The position numbers and the translations under genes are program-made. From Okapia johnstoni (Eukaryota > Chordata > Mammalia > Artiodactyla > Giraffidae): a DNA stretch of 64,000 bases. The stretch covers positions 4,766,501-4,830,500 of the forward strand of contig CM044316.1 of the NCBI GenBank assembly GCA_024291935.2, written 5' to 3'. The notes below the pieces were generated by a model, which saw only the letters and a program-made list of their open reading frames with translations, searched no databases and had not been told where the DNA came from. Below, one piece after another: positions 1 to 11,344 of this stretch; positions within the stretch are counted from its first letter, which is position 1, and each line of letters begins with the position of its first letter.

Positions 1-357
1 AACCTCTTCTGGACTCCCCAGGAGAGCACTAAGAAGTCGGTGGGGGTCACAGTTTCAGTTGAGGACTCCCCCCATTTCCCCCTCACTCTCTCAGCAGCAG
101 CCACACCAGCTGCCTTGCCTTTTTTCAAACCTACCATGCAGGTTCCTACCTCAGGGCCTTTGCATTTGCTGTGCTCTACATATTTGTTCCTCTTTTTACC
201 CAGTTAATTCCAACTGAAACTTCGGGGGCCCAACTCAAAAGTGTTGCAAACCCTCAGGAACCCTTTCTGGAAACTCCCCTTGACTCTCAGATGACAAACT
301 TTCTCTTGAGGTACTTTTTTGGGTTGCTATCTTATGTTCATTTACAGGATTATCGAA
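1..357. repeat. Unique sequence with L2-like remnant
   Basis: Text around 140-180 (CTCAGGGCCTTTGCATTTGCTGT) resembles the L2 3' region. Nothing else recognised. Confidence 0.4.
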
Positions 358-899
358 CAAATGAAATTAGAAGACGCCTGCTCCTTGGAAGGAAAGCTAT
401 GACAAACCTAGAGAGCATATTAAAAAGCAGAGACATCACTTTGCCGACAAAGGTCCATATAGTCAAAGCTAAGGTTTTTCCAGTAGTCGTGTATGGATGT
501 GAGAGTTGGACTGTAAAGAAGGCTGTATGCCAAAGAACTGATGCTTTCGAATTGTGGTGCTGGAGAACTCTTTAGAGTCCCTTGGACTGCAAGGGGATCA
601 AACCAGTCAATTCTAAAGGAAATCAACCCTGAATATTCATTGGAAGGCCTGGTGCTGAAGCTCCAATAATTTGGCTACCTGATGCAAAGAGTGGACTCAC
701 TGGAAAACACCCTGATGCTGAGAGACACTGAAGGCAAAGGGAAAAGAGGGTGGCAGAGGATGAGATAGTTAGATATCATCACTGACTCAATGGCCATGAA
801 TTTGAGCAAACTCCAGGGGATAGTGAAGAATAGAAGAGCCTAGTGTGCTGCAGTCCATGGGGACTCAAAAAGAGTCAGACAGGACTGAGCGACTGAACA
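358..899 (+). mobile_element. BovB LINE 3' fragment, degraded
   Basis: Aligns by eye with the end of the long BovB copy at 53-55 kb. It shares the reverse transcriptase C-terminal region (VYGCESWTVKKA) and the tail with GACTGAGCGACTGAAC. Stops and small deletions show it is dead. Confidence 0.85.
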
Positions 900-1989
900 A
901 CAACCATCTTCCCCACTAGGCTGAGAGCTCCGCAAGGGCAAGGCTGGGACTGCTTTGATCAGTGTTCTATACAATGGGGGCTCAAAAAATGTTTTTGAGC
1001 AAATGAATAAGCATTTATTTCCATGGTGCCCTCAGTATTTACTTCACATTCTGTGTTGTGTCCAAACTCAGCTTCTCATTTCTCTTCCCACTCACTTCCC
1101 TCCCAGCCTCTGAGCCTTTTCTCTAGCTGTGCCTTCACCTGATACACCTGCCCCCCCCTCCTCCTGTGAAAACCCTGCCCACTCACAGCAACTCAGATGG
1201 GGCATCCCCTCCCCTCCCCCTGTTGCTTAAGACTCTGATTCCATCCCAAAGCCTGAAAAGGGCTTTTTTGACCCCCTCCTTCAGGCCAACACTGAAATAT
1301 TATGTCCCAGTGGTATTTTGTTATGGCAGCCAGAGCTGATTAAAACAGACAGCTTTTCTTCTGTTTAATAAACACACCACACTTTGTCATTCACTAAAAA
1401 CATGCACTGCTGGATGGACAACAGGAGTGTTAGTTCCAGATCAGAGCTGTGATGGGACCATACAGATGCCAGGGGAAGTCAGGAGGGAGCTTCTGACCCA
1501 GGGGGTGTCAAAGTGCTTCCTGAAGGAGACATCAAAGGAAAAACCTAAGGGTGTGGGGAGACCCAAGCCCCCAGTGGTCGGGGGGAGGCGGGCTGGGTAG
1601 AGTGGATTTCTATTCCAGGGTAATGGGAAGGTGCAGAGAACCTCAGAGCCCTCTGGGGCTACTGAGGTGGTGAACGGAGGACTGAGACAGAAGCATGAAG
1701 CTCAAGCAGGAGGGGTCTAAGAAGTGGTTTTGGCTAAAGCAGGGAGTACACTTAGGAGGGAATCAAGACCCACGTGGTTGATTAGATGTGAAAGTAAGAA
1801 ATAGAATAAAACATGAAACTCAACGCCGCCTCCTCCAAGAAATCCTCCAGCCACCCCTTCTAGGCTCCTCCAGCCCGTCGTCCCTCTATCCAGCCCTGAT
1901 CCTATTGCATGAGGCCAGGGACGTCCGTACCCAGCTCTGTCACCCCCAAGCCTGTAAGCTGCTCAGGAGCACGACCAGAACTAAGTAGC
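900..1989. other. Intergenic stretch without a gene
   Basis: L2-like text at about 910-1015 (CTCCGCAAGGGCAAGG to AAATGAATAA) and an MLT1-type end at about 1310-1350 (TTTTGTTATGGCAGCC). No gene seen. Confidence 0.5.
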
Positions 1990-2720
1990 TTCGAACACGA
2001 CGCTGTCCCGCTGGATCTCAATCGTCCGCTCCGGAAAATGGGGATAGCCCTCGCGGGAACCCGGGAGACTGGAGGTTGGAAGTGCGTTCGTCTCTGAGAA
2101 CCCCACCTCCAGCCCTCCCGGGGAGGTGGTCTCAGGTCCTGCTACCCCGCGGGGCTCACCCGCACCCCGCCCCCCGGCTCCGCCCGCGCCGCTGCCGCTC
2201 CTACCTCCTTCCCCCGGCGCCGGCCCGGTCGCACCTCCGTGACGTCACCGCGAGGCTTGCGCATGGAGACCCCCACAGGCGGCGCGTGCTGATTACGTCT
2301 GGGCTTCGTCGCCATCTTGGTAGAGGAAATGCTGCGTTGACATCCAATCCGAGTCAAGGGCGTTAGCTATTTGTTTTTGTCTGCAAGAAGCGAATATTTT
2401 ATAAACCCTTATCTCTTCCGCTCACTTCATATACTAACTAGTCAGGAGAGGGGAACAGAAACTACAGACTGGACCATTGTCCTTACCAAGATGGCCGTTG
2501 CCCAGAAGAAAAACGGCGTCCTCGGTTTCACACGTGGGTCTGGAGGCGTCAGTCCAGAGTTGCTTGGCCGGCAGGGCGCGCCAGAATCCGCGGTCCCCGC
2601 GTGGCTGGGAGAAGCGCTTCGCTTGTGGAAGCCTCCTAGGCCCTTTGCCATCACTTTGTGCTTTGAAGCCGCTCTCCTGCTCCTCACTGTCTGCCTCCCT
2701 ACTGCGAAGCTTAAGCGGTA
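1990..2720. promoter_or_regulatory. CpG island promoter, probable 5' end of CCDC124
   Basis: CpG-dense unique sequence containing a perfect CRE (TGACGTCA, 2240-2247), CCAAT (2344-2348) and two YY1-type AAGATGGC motifs, one on the minus strand (about 2310-2320) and one on the plus strand (about 2488-2498). In human, CCDC124 follows SLC5A5 in the same direction after a similar distance, so a leftward transcript from here is expected. No CCDC124 coding exon lies in the window; the gene assignment is synteny inference. Confidence 0.55.
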
Positions 2721-3563
2721 GGGAGCAGAAGAAAGGGACAGAGAAACTAAAACACTCTGCGCTATCCAGGTCGAGGAAACAGGTTTACAGACCAGGAATG
2801 GAATTTGAGCAAAATGTAATCGAAGGACTCAAAAACTTTCTAGTGAACCCTTCCTCTGGGATTGCTTTCCACCACCCCCGCACACACCTTACTCTTTTAT
2901 CTTATGCAACAATTAGGTTTGGGGCAGGGCGCAGTTTGTCGTAGGGATCTATACTTAAGATTTTCTGCAGTGTCCTCATCTATAAAAAAGGTAGTACTAG
3001 GGGTCGGAAAATGATTATACTGGGTCTAGCTATAGCGGGGAAGCAGAGCAAGGATTTAGGGATTTAGACAGGACGATTTAGGCAGGACCACAGAGTCCAT
3101 TCTTCAAAAAGCAACACCAGTGACATTGCTAGGACCTAAGTGGGGTTGTGTATCTCCTTGCTCTCTAGTCTCAGAGGGTTCCCTACTGCCCTGCAGGACT
3201 CACAACCACCTTCCCATCTCATCTGCCGCCTCTTTAGTCTCTCTCAGCTCCAGCCACACCAACCTCCTTTCTCCGAATTGCCAGGCACAGTCCTGCCTCA
3301 GGGAATTCGTCTGTGCTGTTCCCTCTGCTCTCAGCTTTTCCCGTGGACTACTCCCTCACTTCCTTCAGGCCTTGGCTCAGATATCGCTTTCTGAGAAAGA
3401 CCTCGGACCTCTCCAAGTAGTTGGTGCCCCACCCCCAGCCCTCTTTTTATTTCCTGCATCGTAACTTGCTTTGTTGGTTTAAGTGTTTCTTTTCAGTCTC
3501 CCCTTTGGCTATGATGTCTGAAAGATGGAACCCTTTCACCTGATGTGATATTTGTCACCAACC
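2721..3563. repeat. MIR and L2 remnants downstream of CpG island
   Basis: About 2960-3000 reads like a MIR end on the minus strand (TGTCCTCATCTATAAAAAAGG). 3270-3480 resembles L2 (CCTTGGCTCAGATATCGC). No gene seen. Confidence 0.5.
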
Positions 3564-3839
3564 AGAAGGCAATGGCACCCCACTCCAGTACTCTTGCCTG
3601 GAAAATCCCATGGATGGAGGAGCCTGGTAGCCTGCAGTCCATGGGGTCGCTAAGAGTCAGACACGACTGAGCGACTTCACTTGCACTTTTCACTTTCGTG
3701 CGTTGGAGAAGGAAATGGCAACCCACTCCAGTATTCTTGCCTGGAGAATCCCAGGGACGGGGGAGCCTGGTGGGCTGCCGTCTATGGGGTCGCACAGGGT
3801 CGGACACGACTGAAGCGACTTAGCAGCAGCAGCAGCAGG
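3564..3839 (+). mobile_element. Bov-A2 SINE dimer
   Basis: Two tandem Bov-A units, each with ACTCTTGCCTGGAAAAT-type text and GTCGGACACGACTGA. It ends in a CAG run (AGCAGCAGCAGCAGCAGG). Confidence 0.9.
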
Positions 3840-4397
3840 AGCTCAGCATAAATATTTATCATTGTTCAGTATTGGGTGGGGTGTGGAGGTGCCAAAGCCA
3901 ACACCTAATTAAGCTTCTGCTGGTAAAGAGCCAGGTTTTAAAAAAAGAATATTTTTTTTTAAATTTCAAAAAAAAAAAGCCAGACTTGTCACACCTTCCT
4001 GAGGACAAGGAGCCTCTTAAGTCTATTGACATAACTGAGGGGGTGCAGGTCAAGTGAATCGTTCCAGAACAAGCTAAGTCTTCTGCAAGGTGACTTCTGC
4101 CACCTCCCAGGCTAGAGGGCATGTTTCCCAACCCTGAGGGCTCTTGACTTCTATTGTTCTGACATTCTATAGCTCTTGGATGCTCACATTCTCAAGTAAA
4201 TATTGAGGGTCTACTGTGGGCCTGTGTTGGGAACACAGCAGTGAATGAGATATGTCCCAGGTCTCCTGGGACTAAGAGTCAGGAAGTCATACAAAAAATG
4301 ATTCTAACCTTGGCTGGAAGTTGTGCCCCTTGTTGAGTGGGTCACAGAAGTCTGCAGGCAGATTCTTTATGACACACAAGGTTTTATTTGATACAAT
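3840..4397. other. Left flank of the provirus
   Basis: Contains an L2-like remnant at about 4185-4310 (AAATATTGAGGGTCTACTG). The remainder is unrecognised. Confidence 0.45.
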
Positions 4398-4876
4398 TGT
4401 CAGGCGAGTGTATGCTCCTCGGTTCTGTCTCATCACAACAAAAATTTGGAGTGACGGACATTAAAGCCCTCAGCGCGTCACAGCTCTCGGCGCGTCACAG
4501 CTCTCGGGTCTTGGACAGACCATGTTATAGCTCTTAGGCAAATCAGTGTTACAGCTCTATTTTATTTAGATAACAGCACGAGAATCCATCCTTGAAGCGA
4601 GAGGGAGAGCAAGAGCACACGCACGTGGGGTGGGGGAGGGGGGGAGAGAGAGAGAAAGAGCCAGAGCAAGAGAGAGCACTTTGGCTCCTCTTTTTGTTTT
4701 CTCCTCCTCCTGGGCCTGCCCTATGCAAATTGCGCTTAGCCAGGAGTGTTGTTCTACCTGAAGTTCTCACTCAGGTCCTCGGACCTTCCTTTGTTCTATT
4801 TTCGCGGGCTTTTCCCTTCCTTGTCTTTTAGCCACCGCCATTTTGGACTCCTGTTTCCTATTCTAACTACCTAACA
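4398..4876 (-). repeat. 3' LTR of the provirus
   Basis: On the minus strand starts TGTTAGGTAG and ends CGCCTGACA. It shares with the other LTR the octamer ATGCAAAT (plus strand near 4725), repeated GAGCTGTAAC-type units and the U5 end. AATAAA (complement of 4561-4566) is intact here. Confidence 0.9.
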
Positions 4877-4888
4877 TTCCCCCCTCAA
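4877..4888 (-). other. Polypurine tract of the provirus
   Basis: The minus strand reads TTGAGGGGGGAA directly before the 3' LTR start, the position from which retroviral plus-strand synthesis begins. Confidence 0.85.
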
Positions 4889-4995
4889 GAGATGGGAGAC
4901 CCAATTCTTTGGAAATAGGGGCGTCGAGGTCTTTCTGGCTACTTCCTGCTGAATTGGGACAGCGAGGGGTATTGGGCCTCCCCTTCTTGCTAGTC

Positions 4996-5238
4996 TCAGG
5001 CCTCAGGGTACTCATAGCAGTGTCCATCTAAGGGTGAGTGATATTTTCCACAGTCGGCTGTAGTTTTATATGTTTGTTGAACTGGCGCTGCATGTTGTAG
5101 CTTGTTGACCTGAGCGGAGACAAAACGGATTAGACAGTTGACAATACATGGAGCAATCATAAGCACCATCAATATGGCATAATAAGGACTAGTAGGTGCA
5201 TTAGCCAATTCCATATTCCCATCGTCAGGATGGCTCAA
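4996..5238 (-). pseudogene. env transmembrane subunit remnant
   Basis: Short frame of 80 codons. A hydrophobic stretch (AILMVLMIAPCIVNCLI) is followed by a polar tail, like the membrane anchor and cytoplasmic tail of a retroviral TM subunit. The surface subunit and most of TM are absent, since the integrase end lies only about 190 bp upstream. Confidence 0.65.
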
Positions 5239-5351
5239 GTCCCTCCTTGTTCAGGGATCAGAAGATTTATCTCCTGTCTGCTTTGGAGTACAATCTCTGT
5301 CAAGCTGTGCTGGCTCTTCAGAGCTGTCCTGAGAAATCTTATTCCCAGAAA

Positions 5352-6400
5352 CTAGATTTTGGGGCTGTTTATTAGAATGGCACTCATTTGTAGTTCTGAA
5401 TAGGTATCTGAGATCTCCCAGGGGCTCACAGGTGTATTGAGTGCCCTCTTCTGTTTTCTTCCATGGCTTGACTCGTGAGTAGTAAATCCAGGAGTCCGTG
5501 TCCTGGTACCTTGACTGCTGTTGGGGTAGAAAGTATTACAGGATAGGGGCCCTTCCATGTGGGCTGGAGTTGAGCCTTTGGGGACCCATCTTTCCAGACT
5601 TTAATTAGGACTTGAGTCCCTGGAGCATATAGTGGTGACTCCTTAGAATCTTTTGGGTCCTGGTTCACACCCCACAAGCATATATCCTGTTGGAATTGCC
5701 CAATGGCCATGGTATAAGACTGGAGGGTCTGAACCTTTGGATCTAGGAAGAGGTCATTGACAGAAACAAAAGGTCTCCCATATAGCATCTCAAAAGGACT
5801 AAGACCAACCTGTTCCTTAGGGGCAATATGGGTGCGGAGGAGGGCTATTGGTAAAGCCTCCTTCCATCCCAGGAAAGTCTCCTAGGTTATCTTTTTTATC
5901 GCTGATTTTAAGAATTGATTGGCTCTTTCTACTTTTCCTGAAGACTGAGGCCTCTAGGCACAATGGAGATAATAAGTAATGCCCAATGCTTTAGAGACCC
6001 CTTGGGTGACCTTAGAAGTAAATGATGTCCCATTGTCACTTTGTAATGACCTGGGCAGACCAAATCTTGGAATGATTTCATGGAGCAGTTTTTCTTACTA
6101 CCTCCTCAGCCTTCTCAGTCTGGGCGGGAAAGACTTCAATCCATCTGCCATCCATCCAATTGGCAAGTGAGACAAGAGGAGATCACTTGCCTTAGTTGCA
6201 ACCACCCTGTTCCTCTGATTCTTTTTAAAGGAGGGCCTTTTCTCTTAGCTTTGGCATGTAAGAGTTAACCTCTTCCACTGGAGGTTTATGAAGGAAGATT
6301 CAGGCACATTAGATCTGTGGAAGCCTAAGGTTAGCTTTAAGAACCCCTGTATATGAAGGAGGTCATTTAGTTCTGTAATGCTGCTCTCTTAGGTCTGCCT
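5352..6400 (-). pseudogene. Retroviral integrase remnant
   Basis: Frames at 5426-5788 contain the C-terminal integrase region (FQQDICLWG, VLIKVWKDGSPKAQLQPTW, GPYPVIL). Upstream, 5900-6170 on the minus strand resembles the catalytic core in several frames (RWIEVFPAQTEKAEE; DNG with TSFTSKV). Frame breaks and stops throughout. Confidence 0.8.
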
Positions 6401-6579
6401 GATCAGCTGCTGATCAGCTGCTGTTTTCCCTCGTGCCACTTCAATGCTCCCTTTTTGGTGTCCTTTACAGTGGGAGACAGAAACCTCAGTGGGCAGATGG
6501 ACTGCCTCCAAGAGTCTAAGAATTTGATCACCATGTTTGATTGGGGACCTTCGGGTGGTAAAGTGGCCCCTTTCTCTCC

Positions 6580-7130
6580 ATGCAGCATGTGCATGTAGCA
6601 CCAGGAAGGCATACTAGGAGTCAGTGTAAATGGCTATTCTTTTTCCTTTTCCCAACTCTAAAGCTCGAGTCAGGGCTATGAGCTCAGCTAATTGGGCTGA
6701 AGTATGTGGTGGCAGAGGCTTAGCCTCTATTATCTCAAAATTGGGAGACTACTGCATACCTGGCTCTTCTCTTCCCGTCTAAGACAAAGCTGCTTCCATC
6801 AGTGTACCAGATTTCCTCAGGATTGGTCAGAGGATCTTCCGACAATCCCTCTTTGTCCAGTGGTCCAAAGTTTCTAGACAAGAGTGAAAGGGGAGAGAGC
6901 CCTCAGGGGTAGGCAGGAGGGTGGCTGCATCAAGAACCTCACAAGGGGATATAGTGAGGCCTGAATTTTCCATCAGCACGACTTGACATCTGAGGATTCT
7001 TTGATCAGACATCCATAAATGGCTTCTCCCATTTAGGAGTTGTTTTACTTGGTGGCTAGTAAAAATAGTTTGCCCCCAAAGGAGAGTTTTAAAGCATCTT
7101 CTATCAGGATTGCAATAGCTGCAAGATTTC
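6580..7130 (-). pseudogene. Retroviral RNase H remnant
   Basis: The minus strand near 6800 encodes EEIWYTDGSSFVLDGK, the RNase H YTDGSS motif with its catalytic D. It is interrupted by stops downstream. Confidence 0.8.
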
Positions 7131-8250
7131 AAAGGCAGGGAGGCCAGCCTTGGGCGGTTGGATCAAGCCTCTTGGATAAGTAAGCTACAGGCTGGGGCTC
7201 AGACCCCAGCCTTTGAGTTAACACTCCCAAGGCTTTTCCCTCTCTTTCATGGACATAAAGTTGGAATCCTTTTTCTGGGTCTGGCAACCTCAAGGCAGGC
7301 GCCTGAGTTAAGGCCTTTTTTAGTATAGCCTCTGCCTTCTTTTGAGGGGTTCCCCACATCAGTGGGATTGACTCATCCTGTCCCTTTAAGCTTTCATGTA
7401 AGGGCTGGGCAATTAGACCATAGTTGGGTATCCAGATTCTACAATATCCAGTTAGCCCCAGGAAAGCTCGCAATTCTTTTCGAGTCGTGGGGGAGGGCAA
7501 CTGGAGGATTCCTTGTACCTGATCAGAGGACAGCCTCCTAGACCTGTGTGTAATCTGAACTCCCAGGTAAGTGACTTTGTCTCGACCATCTGTGCCTTAG
7601 CACGGGAGACTTCATATACCCTTTCTGCCAAAAAGTTTAGAACCTGATTTGCATGTTTTGGGGCATTTTTCTCATTTGGAGAGCAGATTAGTAGGTCATC
7701 TACGTATTGTAATATTTTCCCATTAGGTCCCAGGTCCAGATCTAGGAGATCCCGGCTAATGGCCTATCCAAACAAGTGGGGGCCATCTCTGAACCCCTGA
7801 GGTAATACTGTCCAAGTCATCTGTTGGTGTTTTTCTCCTGGGGCCTCCCACTCAAAAGCAAAAAGATACTGGGATTCTTTAGCCAGTGGTATGCAAAAAA
7901 ATGCATCTTTGAGATCCAAGACTGTAAACCACTTGGCACTGGGTGGGATTTCTCCCAAGCTTACATAGGGATTGGGTACTGTGGGATGGAGGGGGACTAC
8001 AGCTTCATTTATGATCCGGAGATCTTGAACCATTCGCCAGGTTCCATCCTTTTTCTTTACTGACAGGATCGGGGTGTTACATGGCGAACTGTTGGGGACC
8101 AATAGCCCACAAGCAAGGAATTTATTTATTAAAGGCTGTAGTCGCTCCCGAGCCTCTCTTGTGAGGGGATATTGTTTCCGGTTAGGAAACCGAGTGGGAT
8201 CTCGGAGGACAATGATGACCGATTCAGCTTGGTGGGCTCGTCCAGGAATT
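7131..8250 (-). pseudogene. Retroviral reverse transcriptase remnant
   Basis: Gammaretrovirus-type RT in pieces: 7764-8102 has PILSVKKKDGTWRMVQDLR and FTVLDLKDAFFCIPL, and YVDD is encoded at 7695-7706. 7129-7500 gives the connection region (RAFLGLTGYCRIWIPNY). Separate frames and stops show it is inactive. Confidence 0.92.
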
Positions 8251-8559
8251 CCCTGGTCCCATACCTGGGGGTTACTTTTGTCTTCCCATAGTTTTTGGTC
8301 CCTTTCTATTGGAGAAGGTGTAATGGGTTCTTCAGTAGTTAACCAGAAGCTGTAGGGCCCTAGGGGCTGAAAAGCTTCCCATCACAAGGGTGGTCCCCAG
8401 TTTAGTGAGTATATCTCTTCCCAATAAGGGAGTAGGACTCTCAAGGACCACCAGAAACTGGTGGGAAAATATTTGTCCATCCCAGCAACAAAGAAGTGCT
8501 TGGGTGAATCTTTTAGTAGTTGCTTTTCATGTAGCACCCAAAATGGTACGGGTTTGGGA

Positions 8560-8640
8560 GGAGAAGGCTCCGGAGTAGGAGATCAAGACAGAGTAGGTAG
8601 CCCCTGTGTCAACCAAGAAATTCTCAGGCCTACCTGCCAC
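8560..8640 (-). pseudogene. Retroviral protease remnant with DTGA active site
   Basis: The minus strand encodes NFLVDTGATYSVL near 8590-8625, the aspartic protease D-T/S-G motif, positioned between the zinc knuckle and RT as expected for gag-pro-pol. Confidence 0.85.
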
Positions 8641-8749
8641 ATCCAGTTACACCCTTGGCTCCAGCCCCGTGATGGTTATCTGTGACAGGCGGACTGGCTG
8701 GAGCAGGCCGCTTCAGTCCTGTTGAGCCATCGTGAGGGAAGGCTTGGCG

Positions 8750-9311
8750 CTTGACCTTGAGGCTCTTGGGTCCCAAGGACAGAGTGCTGCCCAATGTCCC
8801 AGTTGACAGCATTTGTGGCAAGCCATTCTAGGAGACTTGTCACGGTTTGGACACTCTTTGGCCCAAGGCCCTGCCTGTCTACAGATTAGGCATTTGCCTC
8901 ATGCCTTGTCCTTCAAGGACTTGGGGTTTGCCATAGGCTTCCCTGGAGGGTGGCTAGCATCTGGGCATGCCTTGTCTCTTTCCTTCTCTCCCTCTCCTGG
9001 GCCTAGGCCTCCTTCTCCTGTTCTCTGTTATAAAAGGTATTGGTGGCTGTCTGGACCATCTCATCTAAAGAGGCATCAGGGTCCTGCTGCTGTAGCTGTT
9101 GTAACTTAATTCTGATATCTGATGCACATTGGGACAGCAATTTGTCCTTTAAAATCACCTGTCCCTCGTAAGAGTCTAAGTCCAGATTGGTAAACTTTTG
9201 GAGGGACTCTTTTAGCCTTTCCAACAAGGCAATGGGGTTCTCGTTGAGCTCCTGAGATATTGCTGAGACTGGGCACAGTCCCACAAGTAATAGGCTTCCT
9301 TCTGTTTCCAT
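8750..9311 (-). pseudogene. gag capsid C-terminus and nucleocapsid remnant
   Basis: 9003-9311 reads as a capsid C-terminal helical region (ENPIALLERLKESLQKFTNL) followed by a glutamine-rich tail. 8770-8825 encodes one zinc knuckle CHKCCQLGHWAALC (C-X2-C-X4-H-X4-C). Confidence 0.85.
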
Positions 9312-9404
9312 GGGTGGGCTTCCTTAGGGTTGAGTCTTTCTGAAGCTTATCCTACCCAGAACTGTTGCAACCTGAGAGCCAGGCATCCCCGGGTCAGGGT
9401 GCTG

Positions 9405-9620
9405 AGGTGTGACAGCCTCCTAGGAGATCGAATCCCCGGGCAGGTCGAGGCGTGACGGCCTCCCGAGAATTGAGTCCCTGGGCAGGTCGAGGTGTGACAG
9501 CCTCCTGGGACCCCTGGGACTAGCGGATCCCTGAGCAGGTTGAGGTGTGACAATCTTTCAAGGACCAGATCCCTAGGTAGGTCAAGGCGTGATGACCTCC
9601 TGGGACCCCCGGGCTGGAGG
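9405..9620. repeat. Minisatellite in the gag region (about five units)
   Basis: Imperfect tandem units of about 42-53 bp built on GAGGTGTGACAGCCTCC then ATCCCTGGGCAGGTC. They fall where matrix/p12 sequence would lie. Confidence 0.8.
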
Positions 9621-9859
9621 TGGGCATCCCCAAGATCTCCAGCGTGACCAGTGCTAGGTAGGATTAAGGGGTTTGGGCCCAAACAGCCTGCAGGGCTAAC
9701 TTCCAAAGTGGCAAACATTATTCCTGGAAGCCCAGTTGCCTTTGAAGGGATGCCAACTGATGGACTTCTAGCAGGCATTGTGTGCCTGTTGCCTGCCCTG
9801 GCGGGTTCACTGAGAGATGCTGATGTTGCACATGTTGTAGGAAACATGGAAGATGAAAG

Positions 9860-10450
9860 CCTGAATATCTAGAGGGATTGGATATTACACAGTATTTCCC
9901 TCCCAAGGCCAGCTATTTTCAGATTGTCCCTCCAGAAGATTGTCGAGGCAACATTGTGGGCCACAATGGGGCTGAGGAAAGGAGCATGAAACAGGAGGGA
10001 AGGAGGCAGAGCACAACCTTTGAAAGAATGACATAGCACAAGGGCGTAACGTAAACCAATTAAAATCAATTGTGTCCAAGATGACAAGTCAAATTCAAGT
10101 AAACCTTAGTCCCCAATCTGTAAGCCAAAAGACACACCCAGAGGTGGCAGGACAGGTCCAAGGCACTGTCAAAAGATGGAGGAGTGGGTGGTTCCCCAAT
10201 GGTTGGGATGACCCTCCCACTCATTAGCATATGAATTCACCCCACTAGCAAAACCTAACCAGAACACATTCCATGGCCTGAGCCCTTGCCCTTGGCAATG
10301 GCCCACACCCTCAATAGTGGGCTTCTCTCTGAACCCTAACAAATCCTACCTCTTACTTATCGCTTTGTCTCTCACTGAATTTTTGCAATGTGATCTCAGA
10401 GCCTGAGCTTTATGGGTTTTGACCGGGCTTGAGTCCCGGGAGAGCTGAAG
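9860..10450 (+). repeat. Possible plus-strand LTR-like segment within the provirus leader
   Basis: Plus-strand text such as AAAAGACACACCCAGAGGT, CATTAGCATATGAATTC and TTTGTCTCTCACTGAATTT resembles U3/R/U5 parts of other bovid ERV LTRs and lies opposite to the host provirus. Borders are not clear and it may just be provirus leader. Confidence 0.35.
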
Positions 10451-10947
10451 GACAGGAGGAAAAAGCAGTGGGAGAAACGTGCCAAGGGATCCCCTTTATA
10501 GCCTGCCAGAAAACCTGCTAAGTACCTGACCTGAGCTCAGTTTTCATTGGCCTGATCCTTGGCACAGAGAAGAGTAAGGACAGGGGAACCCCCACTGACT
10601 TGGGTAACAGCTACTGGGGCTCAGCAGATAGTGCCTTTGGGACATACTGAGGAGTAACCCCTCCAGAGTCCCTCAATTGCGCCCACTGCCGCCCGCCTGT
10701 TCACGGGGGTTTGAGGAAACAAGAAACGAGAGATTGTAAAGGAATTAAGCTTTCGTTAGGCATATGTCCCTCCAGCCATGGGAGCGAGGTCCTCCTACCT
10801 TAACCGGAGGTTTTCTGGAATCTGAGACTGAGCCGCGTGAGCTTCCTGCTGAGTTCGTTTCCGGTGTCCCGGTTTCCAGCATGATGGGCCACTTGTCACT
10901 TTCCTTGCTCTGGGTTTTCTTCATGGAGGTTGTTTCAGCCAGGTTAA

Positions 10948-10965
10948 ATCCGAGCCACGGCACCA
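10948..10965 (-). other. Primer binding site, tRNA-His type
   Basis: The minus strand reads TGGTGCCGTGGCTCGGAT, one mismatch from the complement of the tRNA-His 3' end (TGGTGCCGTGACTCGGAT), four nucleotides after the LTR end. Confidence 0.88.
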
Positions 10966-10969
10966 CAGA

Positions 10970-11296
10970 TGTCAGGCGAGTGTGTGCTCCTCGGTTCTGT
11001 CTCATCACAACAAGATTTGGAGTGACCGATATTAGAGCCCTCGCAGGGTTACAGCTCTCGGGTCTTGGACAGACCGTGTTATAGCTCTTAGACGAATCAG
11101 TGTTACAGCTCAGTGTTACAGCTCTTTGATTTAGAAGATAGCAGGAGAATCCATCCTCGAAGCGTGAGGGCACGCGAAGAGAAGAGAGTAGAGGAGCGCG
11201 CCAGCACGTGGGGCAGGGGTGGGGTGGGGGTGGAGGGGTGGAGAGAAAGAGAGAGCACGCGCGCACGTGGGAGAGAGAAGAGAGAAACAAAGAGGG

Positions 11297-11344
<48 letters not shown>

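Noticed and set aside
2371..2944. Frames starting near the ATGGCCGTT at 2490
   Set aside because: The ATG is part of a YY1-like promoter motif; the protein resembles nothing I know and no splice pattern supports it.
5979..8685. Plus-strand frames across the provirus
   Set aside because: Shadows of the minus-strand pol and gag remnants.
9405..9620. CRISPR-like repeat/spacer pattern
   Set aside because: Units are contiguous and imperfect without unique spacers, in a mammalian provirus; a minisatellite.
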